A DNA stretch of 64,000 nucleotides from Anaerococcus lactolyticus ATCC 51172 (GTDB taxonomy: Bacteria > Bacillota > Clostridia > Tissierellales > Peptoniphilaceae): NCBI RefSeq assembly GCF_000156575.1, contig NZ_GG666046.1:281928-345927 (forward strand), read 5' to 3'. Below the pieces are notes generated by a model. That model was not told where the DNA came from, did no database searches, and worked only from the letters and a program-made list of their open reading frames with translations. Shown here in pieces: positions 50,837-58,753 of the stretch; the first letter of the stretch is position 1, and the number at the start of each line of letters is the position of its first letter. The position numbers and the translations under genes are program-made.

Positions 50837-51847
50837 ATGAATCTGGAAGAAAAGATTTTGCGTATAAGTAGAGTCAAATACGGAGAAAATCCTTTTATAG
50901 AAGATAGGATAAAAAAGGAAATGGAAGTAATAAGAGGAAAATCTTCGGAAGATGAAATTGACTTTCTCTTGTTCTTAAAGGAAAATCTCGACCAAAATAT
51001 CCTTATCGAAAATTTGCCATTTTTTAGTTTTTATCTTTTAGGTCTTAGCCTTATAAATCCACTTCCTGCCCACTATTACAACGAAAAAACCAAGGAACTT
51101 ATTTTTGTAAATGAGGTGGAATATGGGGTTGATTTAGAAAAAAAGGATGGGTTTAGCCGAGATGGATTTAATATTGATCTTTCATATATATTTGAAAATA
51201 AAATTTATTTTGAAGTTCAGATTGATAAAAAATATGAGGATAGAGTAAGGTTTTGGGTATTGGAATATTACGATTATGGACCAGGGTATCTTTGGTGTAT
51301 TTACAAGGGGATGGAAAAATGTGGCTTATATTTTACACATTTTATTTATCTTGATAAGTTAAATCCCTTATATTATGAAAAAAATATCTATCAAGACATA
51401 GATATAGAAGATTTTAAAGATTATTTATTTGGTTATTATCTTAATGAAAAAATTGAATTGAAAAATGTTTATCCTAGAAAGGCGACTGAATCTTTAGAAA
51501 ATTTCGATTATGAGGAAAATATAAGAAGCTTTGGGGATTTTATTTATCTATTAGGGCTGACAAAGACCTTTACCAGGGCATATTCCTTGTTTATAGACTT
51601 TGCCAATAGAAATTATCCATCAAATAGGGAAGAAATTTTTGCTTATTATTTAGACCATGGGCTTGATAGGGAAAGAGCTGCAAAGCTTGCCTGTGACATA
51701 AGTTTTTCCGAGGCTAGTAATCTTCCAGAAATAAATCCAGAAATAGATGACTACCTTAAAAAAATCACCCATACTTGGGATAAGACAAGCCTAGTAAAAG
51801 TCACCCTTTATTCTTATTTAGATTATAAAATTAATGCTTTAATATGA
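50837..51847 (+). CDS. PolC-like protein without polymerase active site
   Basis: A 336-residue protein whose pieces resemble the C-terminal half of PolC. Residues 60-113 (INPLPAHYY, EVEYGVDL, RDGFNID) parallel the NPLPPHY / zinc-finger / DGFDIPFE region. Residues 230-290 (SFGDFIYLLGL...DHGLDRERAAKLACDI) parallel the helix-hairpin-helix region, and 296-333 the block after it. The zinc cysteines and the D-I-D-L-N-F catalytic motif are missing and the palm is replaced by about 110 unrelated residues. It cannot be a polymerase. It may mimic or bind replication proteins, or may have been recruited for DNA binding. ATG 50837 follows AGAGGTGAT. It is the first gene of a three-gene operon. The relationship is recognised by eye and should be tested. 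Confidence 0.6.
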   Translation: MNLEEKILRISRVKYGENPFIEDRIKKEMEVIRGKSSEDEIDFLLFLKENLDQNILIENLPFFSFYLLGLSLINPLPAHYYNEKTKELIFVNEVEYGVDLEKKDGFSRDGFNIDLSYIFENKIYFEVQIDKKYEDRVRFWVLEYYDYGPGYLWCIYKGMEKCGLYFTHFIYLDKLNPLYYEKNIYQDIDIEDFKDYLFGYYLNEKIELKNVYPRKATESLENFDYEENIRSFGDFIYLLGLTKTFTRAYSLFIDFANRNYPSNREEIFAYYLDHGLDRERAAKLACDISFSEASNLPEINPEIDDYLKKITHTWDKTSLVKVTLYSYLDYKINALI

Positions 51848-51869
51848 TATAACATTTCCAGGAGGACCT

Positions 51870-52835
51870 ATGGCAAGTTCGAGATTAAATATTTTATATA
51901 TCCTAGAAATTCTTCGTGAAGAAAGTGATTCCGACCATATACTTTCAATGGCCGAAATAAGGAAAAAACTCTTTTTATATTATGGTGTAAATCTAGATAG
52001 AAGGACTGTTACAAGCGCAATTAATGATCTAATTGACTTTGGAATTGATATTTCAACCTTTACGGACAATGGACTAGGCTATTATTTAATAGATAGGGAT
52101 TTTGAAAAAAGCGAGACATATCTTTTGATGGATGCCATTTTTTCCCTTGCCTACATTGACAGGGACCAGTGTACAGAGCTTTTAAGGAAAATAGGCAAAA
52201 GTCAGTCTAAATACCAAAGGTCAGTTGATAAATACATCAGCCAGACAGATTTTTATAGGACGAAAAGAACTTCAAACAAGGAAGTTTTCCTAAATATAGA
52301 AATTATAAACGAGGCAATTGAGGAAAATCGCCAAATTGAATTTACTTATCTGACCTATGGGCCAGATAAGAAACTTGTGCCAAAAAGGAAAAGACCTTAC
52401 AAATTAAATGCCTATAGGATCCTAGCTGACAATAAAAAATACTATCTTTTGGGAACGACGCCAGGTTTTACAAATATTTTGTCCTTTAGGATTGATTTTA
52501 TAAAGGATATAAAAATTTTAGACGAAAATAGGGATTCCTTTAGGGAAGATGAATTAAATAGGCTAATAGAAAAAGCCAGCCACGCCTTTTTTGGTAAGCC
52601 GTCATTCATTAAAATTCGTTTTGACAAGGATATTTTAACCTATGTCATAGATCAATTTGGAACGGATATAAAATTAAGGGAAGATGGCGATTATTACCTA
52701 GGAGAATTTATGGCACCCGAAAAGGGCATAGAATACTGGGCTCTGCAATTTCTTCCTTATGTGGAAGTTCTAGAGCCAGTTAGCCTAAGAGAGTCGGTTA
52801 TTGAAAGTGTGAAAGAAAATTTATATGGGATTTAA
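51870..52835 (+). CDS. WYL-domain transcriptional regulator
   Basis: A 321-residue regulator: N-terminal winged helix (about 1-75, RRTVTSAINDLIDFGIDI), a WYL domain at about 145-225 (NRQIEFTYLTYG, PYRL-like KRPYKLNAYRILADNKKYYLLG, where Y replaces W), and a C-terminal WCX domain. WYL proteins sense ligands, often nucleic acid, and frequently control defence operons. It is 22 bases after the PolC-like gene and 9 before the nuclease-like gene, behind AGGAGG. Likely autoregulator of this operon. Confidence 0.85.
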   Translation: MASSRLNILYILEILREESDSDHILSMAEIRKKLFLYYGVNLDRRTVTSAINDLIDFGIDISTFTDNGLGYYLIDRDFEKSETYLLMDAIFSLAYIDRDQCTELLRKIGKSQSKYQRSVDKYISQTDFYRTKRTSNKEVFLNIEIINEAIEENRQIEFTYLTYGPDKKLVPKRKRPYKLNAYRILADNKKYYLLGTTPGFTNILSFRIDFIKDIKILDENRDSFREDELNRLIEKASHAFFGKPSFIKIRFDKDILTYVIDQFGTDIKLREDGDYYLGEFMAPEKGIEYWALQFLPYVEVLEPVSLRESVIESVKENLYGI

Positions 52836-52844
52836 GGAGAGATT

Positions 52845-53822
52845 ATGACTACAGTTTGGAGATTACACGCAAATACAGATTCAGATGATGAGAAAAAAAT
52901 TTCTGGTTATATGCTTAATGAGCACATTATGGCTATAGGTTGGAGTTTAAAGGACTCTCACCTTAGGGGAACTATAAAAGAAGAAGACATGGCTAGGGTC
53001 TGCAAAGAAAGAAACGATATAAAAACTATTGATGATTATGATAAATTTTGTTATGAATATAAAATTTATAAAAATGGTGTAAATGCAAACATCACAAGAT
53101 TTACCAGGGAGATAGAAGAAGGCGACTTAATTTGGATGAGGCATGAGGGAATTTATTACCTAGGAAGGTTTAGTTCTGAATCTATTGTTGGTTATTATCC
53201 TTCAGAAGAAACTCTAAAAAAGGATGCTTGTATTCAGATAAGAAATATTGATTGGATACCTATCGGTGATGAGAGTGTTGTGCCGGGAGCTGTGACAACT
53301 GCCCTTATTTCAAGGCTTACTTTTTGTAGGATAAACGAAGAAGGGGTTAAGGAATTTTCTAAATATATATATGATAAAATAGCTGGTACAAATTATTACA
53401 TGAATACTGAATTAACTTTTAATCAGGAGAATTTTTATAAGTCAATTTCCACAAGTGATTGCGAAGACCTCCTTTGTATGTACTTAAATAAAGAATATGG
53501 TTATGTTGTTATTCCTTCAACAAACAAAAAATCAACCGAACTTTATGAGTGTGTTTTTCTTGACCCTAAGACTGGGAAAAATATTTTTATCCAGGTTAAG
53601 AATGGAAATATAAATGCAGAAGAATATTTACATTTAACAGGCGATGTTTATCTACTATCCACATTCGGCAGTATTGATAATTACGATGAAAAGTATGAAA
53701 ATATAAAAAAAGTTGATCCTAAAGAATTATTTAATTATCTAAGTAATGAAGACTTTCAAAACTATTTACCTCAAAGTATCAAATATTGGATTGAGCTTTT
53801 TGGGGGCTATAAAAAGAACTGA
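52845..53822 (+). CDS. PUA/EVE-like protein with C-terminal PD-(D/E)XK-type domain
   Basis: A 325-residue protein. The N-terminal part (about 1-165) resembles PUA/EVE-like modules: WRLHANT, MAIGWSLKD, and GDLIWMRHEGIYYLGRFS. The C-terminal part (about 195-300) has a restriction-nuclease pattern: E207 in a helix (DCEDLLCMYL), E235 after an exposed loop, and Q250-V-K252 in NIFIQVKNG, like Mrr-type Q-x-K sites. Together this fits a nuclease guided by a modified base or nucleotide. AAGGAGAG precedes the ATG. It ends the operon at a strong terminator. Nuclease assignment is inference from motif only. Confidence 0.6.
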   Translation: MTTVWRLHANTDSDDEKKISGYMLNEHIMAIGWSLKDSHLRGTIKEEDMARVCKERNDIKTIDDYDKFCYEYKIYKNGVNANITRFTREIEEGDLIWMRHEGIYYLGRFSSESIVGYYPSEETLKKDACIQIRNIDWIPIGDESVVPGAVTTALISRLTFCRINEEGVKEFSKYIYDKIAGTNYYMNTELTFNQENFYKSISTSDCEDLLCMYLNKEYGYVVIPSTNKKSTELYECVFLDPKTGKNIFIQVKNGNINAEEYLHLTGDVYLLSTFGSIDNYDEKYENIKKVDPKELFNYLSNEDFQNYLPQSIKYWIELFGGYKKN

Positions 53823-53844
53823 CCAGACCAGGTCAGTTCTTTTT
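53811..53844 (+). terminator. Terminator of the PolC-like/WYL/nuclease operon
   Basis: AAAGAACTGACC and GGTCAGTTCTTT pair around a 6-base loop and are followed by Ts. The stem begins within the last codons of the nuclease gene. Confidence 0.9.
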
Positions 53845-53845
53845 A

Positions 53846-53854
53846 TGATATAAT
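53846..53854 (+). promoter_or_regulatory. Extended -10 promoter of the repair operon
   Basis: TGATATAAT with TATAAT at 53849-53854, about 25 bases before yaaA. Confidence 0.55.
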
Positions 53855-53878
53855 ATTATATATAAAGAAAGGATTTTT

Positions 53879-54607
53879 ATGAAGATTATTATTTCACCGG
53901 CTAAGGGTTTTAAACATTTTGATAATATAAAGACTGAAGAGCTTTTGTTTCCTGAAAAGACTAGGATTTTGCTTGATAAAGTTAGGAAACTTTCCATGAA
54001 TGAAATGGGAAATCTTAATAGGACTAATGATAAACTCACTGAAAAGGCTTACTACGATTTTCAGGATTTTGACTTTAACGACCTCACAAATCCAGCACTT
54101 TTTTCCTTTGATGGTTTGGTTTTTAAGCAATTTTCCATGGAAGATTTCGATGATATAGACTATCTAAATGACCATGTCTACATTCTTGATGCATTTTATG
54201 GTCTATTAAAGCCAATGACAGGGATTAGAGATTATAGGCTATATTTTGACAACACCATGTATGACCTCTACGAATTTTGGGGCGATGATTTGTATAAAAA
54301 ACTTTTTGAGGACGGAGATTTGGTTTTAAACCTTGCGAGCAAGGAATATACCAAGACCTTAATGCCATTTTTGAAGGAAACTGATAAGTTTTTGACTGTG
54401 GATTTTAAGGAAAATCGTGATGGGAAATTGAAATCTGTTGTTTCCTACACAAAACAGGCGAGGGGTGCCATGCTTAGGGAAATAATTTCAGGAAAAATCG
54501 AGGATGTTGAGGAAATTAAAGGGCTTGATGTCAATGGTTATGTCTATGACCCATACAATTCGACAAAAGATACCCTAACCTTTGTGAGAAAGGGAGATGA
54601 AAAATGA
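53879..54607 (+). CDS. yaaA: Peroxide stress protein YaaA
   Basis: A 242-residue YaaA (DUF328) protein. The N-terminal MKIIISPAKGF and the C-terminal SYTKQARGAMLREII and GYVYDPYNSTKDTLTFVRK are diagnostic. E. coli YaaA limits free iron and protects DNA from peroxide. AAAGGA lies upstream. It overlaps sbcD by 4 bases, tying it to DNA repair genes. Confidence 0.93.
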   Translation: MKIIISPAKGFKHFDNIKTEELLFPEKTRILLDKVRKLSMNEMGNLNRTNDKLTEKAYYDFQDFDFNDLTNPALFSFDGLVFKQFSMEDFDDIDYLNDHVYILDAFYGLLKPMTGIRDYRLYFDNTMYDLYEFWGDDLYKKLFEDGDLVLNLASKEYTKTLMPFLKETDKFLTVDFKENRDGKLKSVVSYTKQARGAMLREIISGKIEDVEEIKGLDVNGYVYDPYNSTKDTLTFVRKGDEK

Positions 54608-55725
54608 AACTCCTCCACTTATCGGACCTTCATATAGGCAAATCTTTGGGTAATTTTTCCTTTCTTGAAGATCAAAAATATGTTTTAGATCAGATTTTAG
54701 ACATCATCGAGGAGAGAAAAATCGACGCTGTAATGATTGCTGGCGATATTTTTGACACAGCTGTTGCATCGGCTGATGCCCTTGATTTATATAATTATTT
54801 CATAGAAAAAATTATTTTTGACATAAAAATTCCAGTTCTAGCTATTTCCGGAAACCACGATTCTGCCAAGCGTTTGGATGTGAATAAGAGGTTTTATAAG
54901 ACCAATAAATATTATCTGGCAGGAGAATACACAAAAGAAGTCGTGACCTTAGAAGACGAAAACGGGCCAATCCACTTTTTCCTCTTGCCCTTTATGTCTC
55001 TTGCCAAGGCTAGGGTGATTTTTGGAGAAGATCTCGCTGATTTTACCGATTTATACCGAGAGGCTCTTAAGGATTATAAATATGAGGACAGGAATATTTT
55101 AATCACCCACTGCTATGCGACAGAATTTAACCAGAGCTTAGAAAAAGATTACAATGAGGGCCAAAAACCACTGACAATCGGGGGTTCAGACTGTATGGAT
55201 GCAGGACTTTTTATGGGCTTTGACTATGTCGCCTTGGGCCACCTTCATTCTGCCCACTACGTTTTAGATCCAAAAATCAGGTATTCGGGCACCTTTATGC
55301 CTTACTCTTTCGATAAAAAAGATAATAATAAATCGGTGACTATTGTTGATTTGGGGTCTGAAAGTATCGAGATTGAGAAAATTCCTATCAAACTTTTGAG
55401 AGATTTTGAAGTGAGGACAGGATTTTTTGACGATTTGATAGGAGAGCCGGCAAGTGATTCTTATATCAAATTTATCCTCGAAGATGGGGCAACAATTGAA
55501 AATGCCATGGCGAAATTTAAGAAAAAATTTCCAAACGCAGTCCTTATAAATTACGCATCAAGGTCTGTTTTTGCCATGAATGATGAAGACATAAATATAG
55601 ATATAGAAAATAAGTCGACCTTGGAACTTTTTGAGGACTTTGTTGCCTACAAGGATAAACGCCAGATGACAGCTGATGAAAAAACCGTCCTAGAAGACGT
55701 GATAGGGGTAATCAATGAAGGTTAG
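54604..55725 (+). CDS. sbcD: Exonuclease SbcCD, nuclease subunit D
   Basis: A 373-residue Mre11-type nuclease: LHLSDLHIGKSLG, MIAGDIFDT, SGNHDSAKRL, TH-C-Y, and ALGHLHSAHYV phosphoesterase motifs. With SbcC it cleaves hairpins and blocked ends. It overlaps yaaA and sbcC by 4 and 11 bases. Confidence 0.95.
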   Translation: MKLLHLSDLHIGKSLGNFSFLEDQKYVLDQILDIIEERKIDAVMIAGDIFDTAVASADALDLYNYFIEKIIFDIKIPVLAISGNHDSAKRLDVNKRFYKTNKYYLAGEYTKEVVTLEDENGPIHFFLLPFMSLAKARVIFGEDLADFTDLYREALKDYKYEDRNILITHCYATEFNQSLEKDYNEGQKPLTIGGSDCMDAGLFMGFDYVALGHLHSAHYVLDPKIRYSGTFMPYSFDKKDNNKSVTIVDLGSESIEIEKIPIKLLRDFEVRTGFFDDLIGEPASDSYIKFILEDGATIENAMAKFKKKFPNAVLINYASRSVFAMNDEDINIDIENKSTLELFEDFVAYKDKRQMTADEKTVLEDVIGVINEG

Positions 55726-58700
55726 GAAGGTAAAATTAAGGGGATTTTTGACCTACAAAGACGAGGTCACAATCGACTTTACCAGACTTTTCGACAAAAA
55801 AATATTTTTGATATCGGGCCCAACTGGATCAGGCAAGACTACGATTTTTGACGCCATTTCCTTTGCCCTTTACGGGGAAGTGCCAAGAGAAATTGCCATG
55901 GAAGATTTAAGGAGCGACTACCTTTCAGAAGATGACGATTTCACCTATGTAGACTTGGAATTTTCTCTTGCTGACAGGGTTTATAAAATTGTAAGAATCC
56001 CAAGTCAGAGGGCAGTAGAGCTTAAAAATCCAAAAAATATTGGCCATAGGGTTGAGCTTTACGATATTACAGGAGAAAAAACCCTCATAGCTGATAAGAT
56101 AAAAGAAGTTGACGAAAGGATCAAAGATTTGGTAGGTCTTGATAAGAACCAATTTTCTAAGGTTATGCTCCTCGCCCAGGGTCAATTTCAAAAATTTTTG
56201 ATTTCAAAATCGGATGAAAAAGCAGCACTTTTGTCAGATATTTTCAAGACTGATGCCCTAAGAGCCATCCAGGATGAGCTTAAAAAGAGGGCCAATGAAA
56301 ACAAAAAAATGCTTGCTCAGGTTGATAAGGACCTAGCTAATGTCCTAAGTGATAATGAGCTTTTGCAAGGGAAAATCAGCGAAGACCTCATTTTAAGACG
56401 TGATTTTGAAAATATTTTTCAAATAATTGCCCAAACTGAGGCTGACCAGGAAGGTTTTTTGAAAGAAATTCTAAAATCCTTGGATAAGCTTAAGAAAAAT
56501 GAAAAAAATCTTATAAGTGACTTGGAAAAGGCCAAGACTCTCAATGAAAACATTGTAAAATACAAGAAGTCAGAGGAAACCTACCAGGCCTTGCTGGTAG
56601 ATTTTGATAAAAATACCGACCTTAAAAGAGATTTGGACTTGCTTTTCTATGCGCTTTCCATAAAAATTTATGAGGATAGGCTTGAAAAAACCAAGGCCGA
56701 TCTTGGGGATTTTGAGGAAAATAAGCTCGGGATAGAAAAAAATTTAGCGAAAAAAAATCAAGCCTTAGTTGAAGTTGAAAAAGAAGTCGAAAAGCTCCCA
56801 TCCCTTAAGAACAAACTTGATCAGGCAAAAATTTCTCATTCAAAAAAAGTCAAAGAAATTGCTGATTTGGAAGAATTTCTTAGAGTGAAAAAATCTTACG
56901 AAGCCATCAAGGACTTGGATAAGGATTTGGAAAGGCTTCAAACCGAGATAAAAAATGATGAAAGAAATCTAGATGAGCTTAGAAATCTTTATGATATAAT
57001 AAGCAAGGATTTAGCAAGGGCCAAGGAAGAGGACTTTGCCAACAAGGAGAAGATTTCTGAAATCAAAACTAGGCTTGAAAATTTGGCCAAAGACTACCAA
57101 AAAATCAAGGAAAATAAGACCTATGAGGAAAAGCTAGCAAGTCTTGCTAAAGACCTCGAAAAGACCGAAAATCTAAAAAATAAGGCAGATGAAGACCGAG
57201 AAAATTTGGAGATAAATAAGCTCATTGACAGGTTAAATGCCGAGGGACTTTGCCCGGTTTGTGGCAAGGCCCACCAGGGTGAGAGGGAAAAGCTTGCAGT
57301 TTCCGACCTCGATTTGGAAAAAATTAGTCAAGAATTGGCTGATATAAGGATTGATTTAGAAAAAACCAAGGCCATTTACGAGCGAAACCTCAAAGACCTT
57401 GGCACAGCCTATAAGCTAGGTGAAATTGAAAAAATAATTGCCGACAATAAGGACCTATTAAAATCTTATCAGGACTTGGGAGGAAAAACCAAGGAAAAGA
57501 TTAAGACTTTGACAGAAAAGGCGAATGAAATCGGCAAAAAGGGCGTGGACCTTAAAAAAGCGAGAGAAAAAAAGGAGAAAGCTTGCGAGGAAATATCAGC
57601 TAAGCTTAAAAATTTGGCAGACCTTAAGATCAAATATTTGTCAGGGGAAAAGACCATGGCAGGTCTTGATATGGCAAAGCTTCTTGGTGAAAAAAAGAGC
57701 TTAGAAGAAGAGATTTCATCCACCACTACCTTTATCAAGGATAAGGAAAAAGCCCACCAAGACTTGGTTTTAGCGATATCAAAGCAAAAGGCGAGCCTAG
57801 CTGCCCTTATTGAAAATATTGCAAAGGCTAATGAGGACTTAAAAACTTACCAAAAGGATTTTGAAGATAAACTTAAAGAGAAATTTGAAAATTTAGAAGC
57901 CTACATGGCGTACTTATCAAGGGAAGGCGAATTAAAGGCCCAAAAAGACTTGGTAGAAACTTATTTCACCGACCTTGCGAGGGAGAAAACTACCAAGGAA
58001 AATTTCTCGTTCTTCAAGGACAAGGCTCCAGAAGACCTTTTTAAGTTTGAAGATGACCTAAAGGAAGTTACCAGGGAAATAAAAGTCCTTGATGATGATA
58101 AAATCAAGCTTTCAACCATACTCAATTCGATCAAAAAAGACGAGGGAAAAATTAAAAAAATCCATGCCTCCTATTTGAGCCTATCAAAAACTGCTCAAAT
58201 TGTTTCAAACCTATCAGATCTCGCCAACGGACAAACAGGTGGGGTCAAAGGTCTTGAAAGACTCGATTTTGAGACCTTCATCCTTTCAGTTTATTTTGAT
58301 AGGGTCCTAAATTTTGCCAACCTTAGGTTTAATCAGATGACAGATGGGCAATTTTCGATGGTGAGAAAGACAGAAGCAGTAGACGCAAGATCCAAGATGG
58401 GTCTTGATATTGATATACTCGATTCCAACACCGGCAAGAAAAGGCCTGCTTCAACCCTATCTGGTGGGGAAAATTTCCTCGCAAGCCTGTCTTTAGCTCT
58501 GGGTCTTTCTGATGAAATCGGCGCAGAAAACGGGGGGATTAGGATTGATACCCTCTTTATTGACGAAGGTTTCGGGACTCTTTCCAAAGAGTTTTTGGCA
58601 AACGCCATTGAAACTATCGAAAAACTTTCCAAGGAAAATAGGTTTGTCGGTTTGATTTCCCATGTGGATGAGCTTAAAGATGCGATAGAAGCGAAAATTT

Positions 58701-58753
58701 TAATAACTTATGACCCAAGCCAGGGTTCAAGTTTGGAGATTGTAGATGATTAG
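55715..58753 (+). CDS. sbcC: Exonuclease SbcCD, ATPase subunit C
   Basis: A 1012-residue Rad50/SMC-type ATPase: Walker A GPTGSGKTTIFDAIS at about 34-48, long coiled coils, zinc hook C513-P-V-C516, signature LSGGENFLASLSLALGLSDE near 917, Walker B DTLFIDEGFGTLS near 945. Complete and of normal length. It overlaps addB by 8 bases. Confidence 0.95.
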   Translation: MKVRKVKLRGFLTYKDEVTIDFTRLFDKKIFLISGPTGSGKTTIFDAISFALYGEVPREIAMEDLRSDYLSEDDDFTYVDLEFSLADRVYKIVRIPSQRAVELKNPKNIGHRVELYDITGEKTLIADKIKEVDERIKDLVGLDKNQFSKVMLLAQGQFQKFLISKSDEKAALLSDIFKTDALRAIQDELKKRANENKKMLAQVDKDLANVLSDNELLQGKISEDLILRRDFENIFQIIAQTEADQEGFLKEILKSLDKLKKNEKNLISDLEKAKTLNENIVKYKKSEETYQALLVDFDKNTDLKRDLDLLFYALSIKIYEDRLEKTKADLGDFEENKLGIEKNLAKKNQALVEVEKEVEKLPSLKNKLDQAKISHSKKVKEIADLEEFLRVKKSYEAIKDLDKDLERLQTEIKNDERNLDELRNLYDIISKDLARAKEEDFANKEKISEIKTRLENLAKDYQKIKENKTYEEKLASLAKDLEKTENLKNKADEDRENLEINKLIDRLNAEGLCPVCGKAHQGEREKLAVSDLDLEKISQELADIRIDLEKTKAIYERNLKDLGTAYKLGEIEKIIADNKDLLKSYQDLGGKTKEKIKTLTEKANEIGKKGVDLKKAREKKEKACEEISAKLKNLADLKIKYLSGEKTMAGLDMAKLLGEKKSLEEEISSTTTFIKDKEKAHQDLVLAISKQKASLAALIENIAKANEDLKTYQKDFEDKLKEKFENLEAYMAYLSREGELKAQKDLVETYFTDLAREKTTKENFSFFKDKAPEDLFKFEDDLKEVTREIKVLDDDKIKLSTILNSIKKDEGKIKKIHASYLSLSKTAQIVSNLSDLANGQTGGVKGLERLDFETFILSVYFDRVLNFANLRFNQMTDGQFSMVRKTEAVDARSKMGLDIDILDSNTGKKRPASTLSGGENFLASLSLALGLSDEIGAENGGIRIDTLFIDEGFGTLSKEFLANAIETIEKLSKENRFVGLISHVDELKDAIEAKILITYDPSQGSSLEIVDD

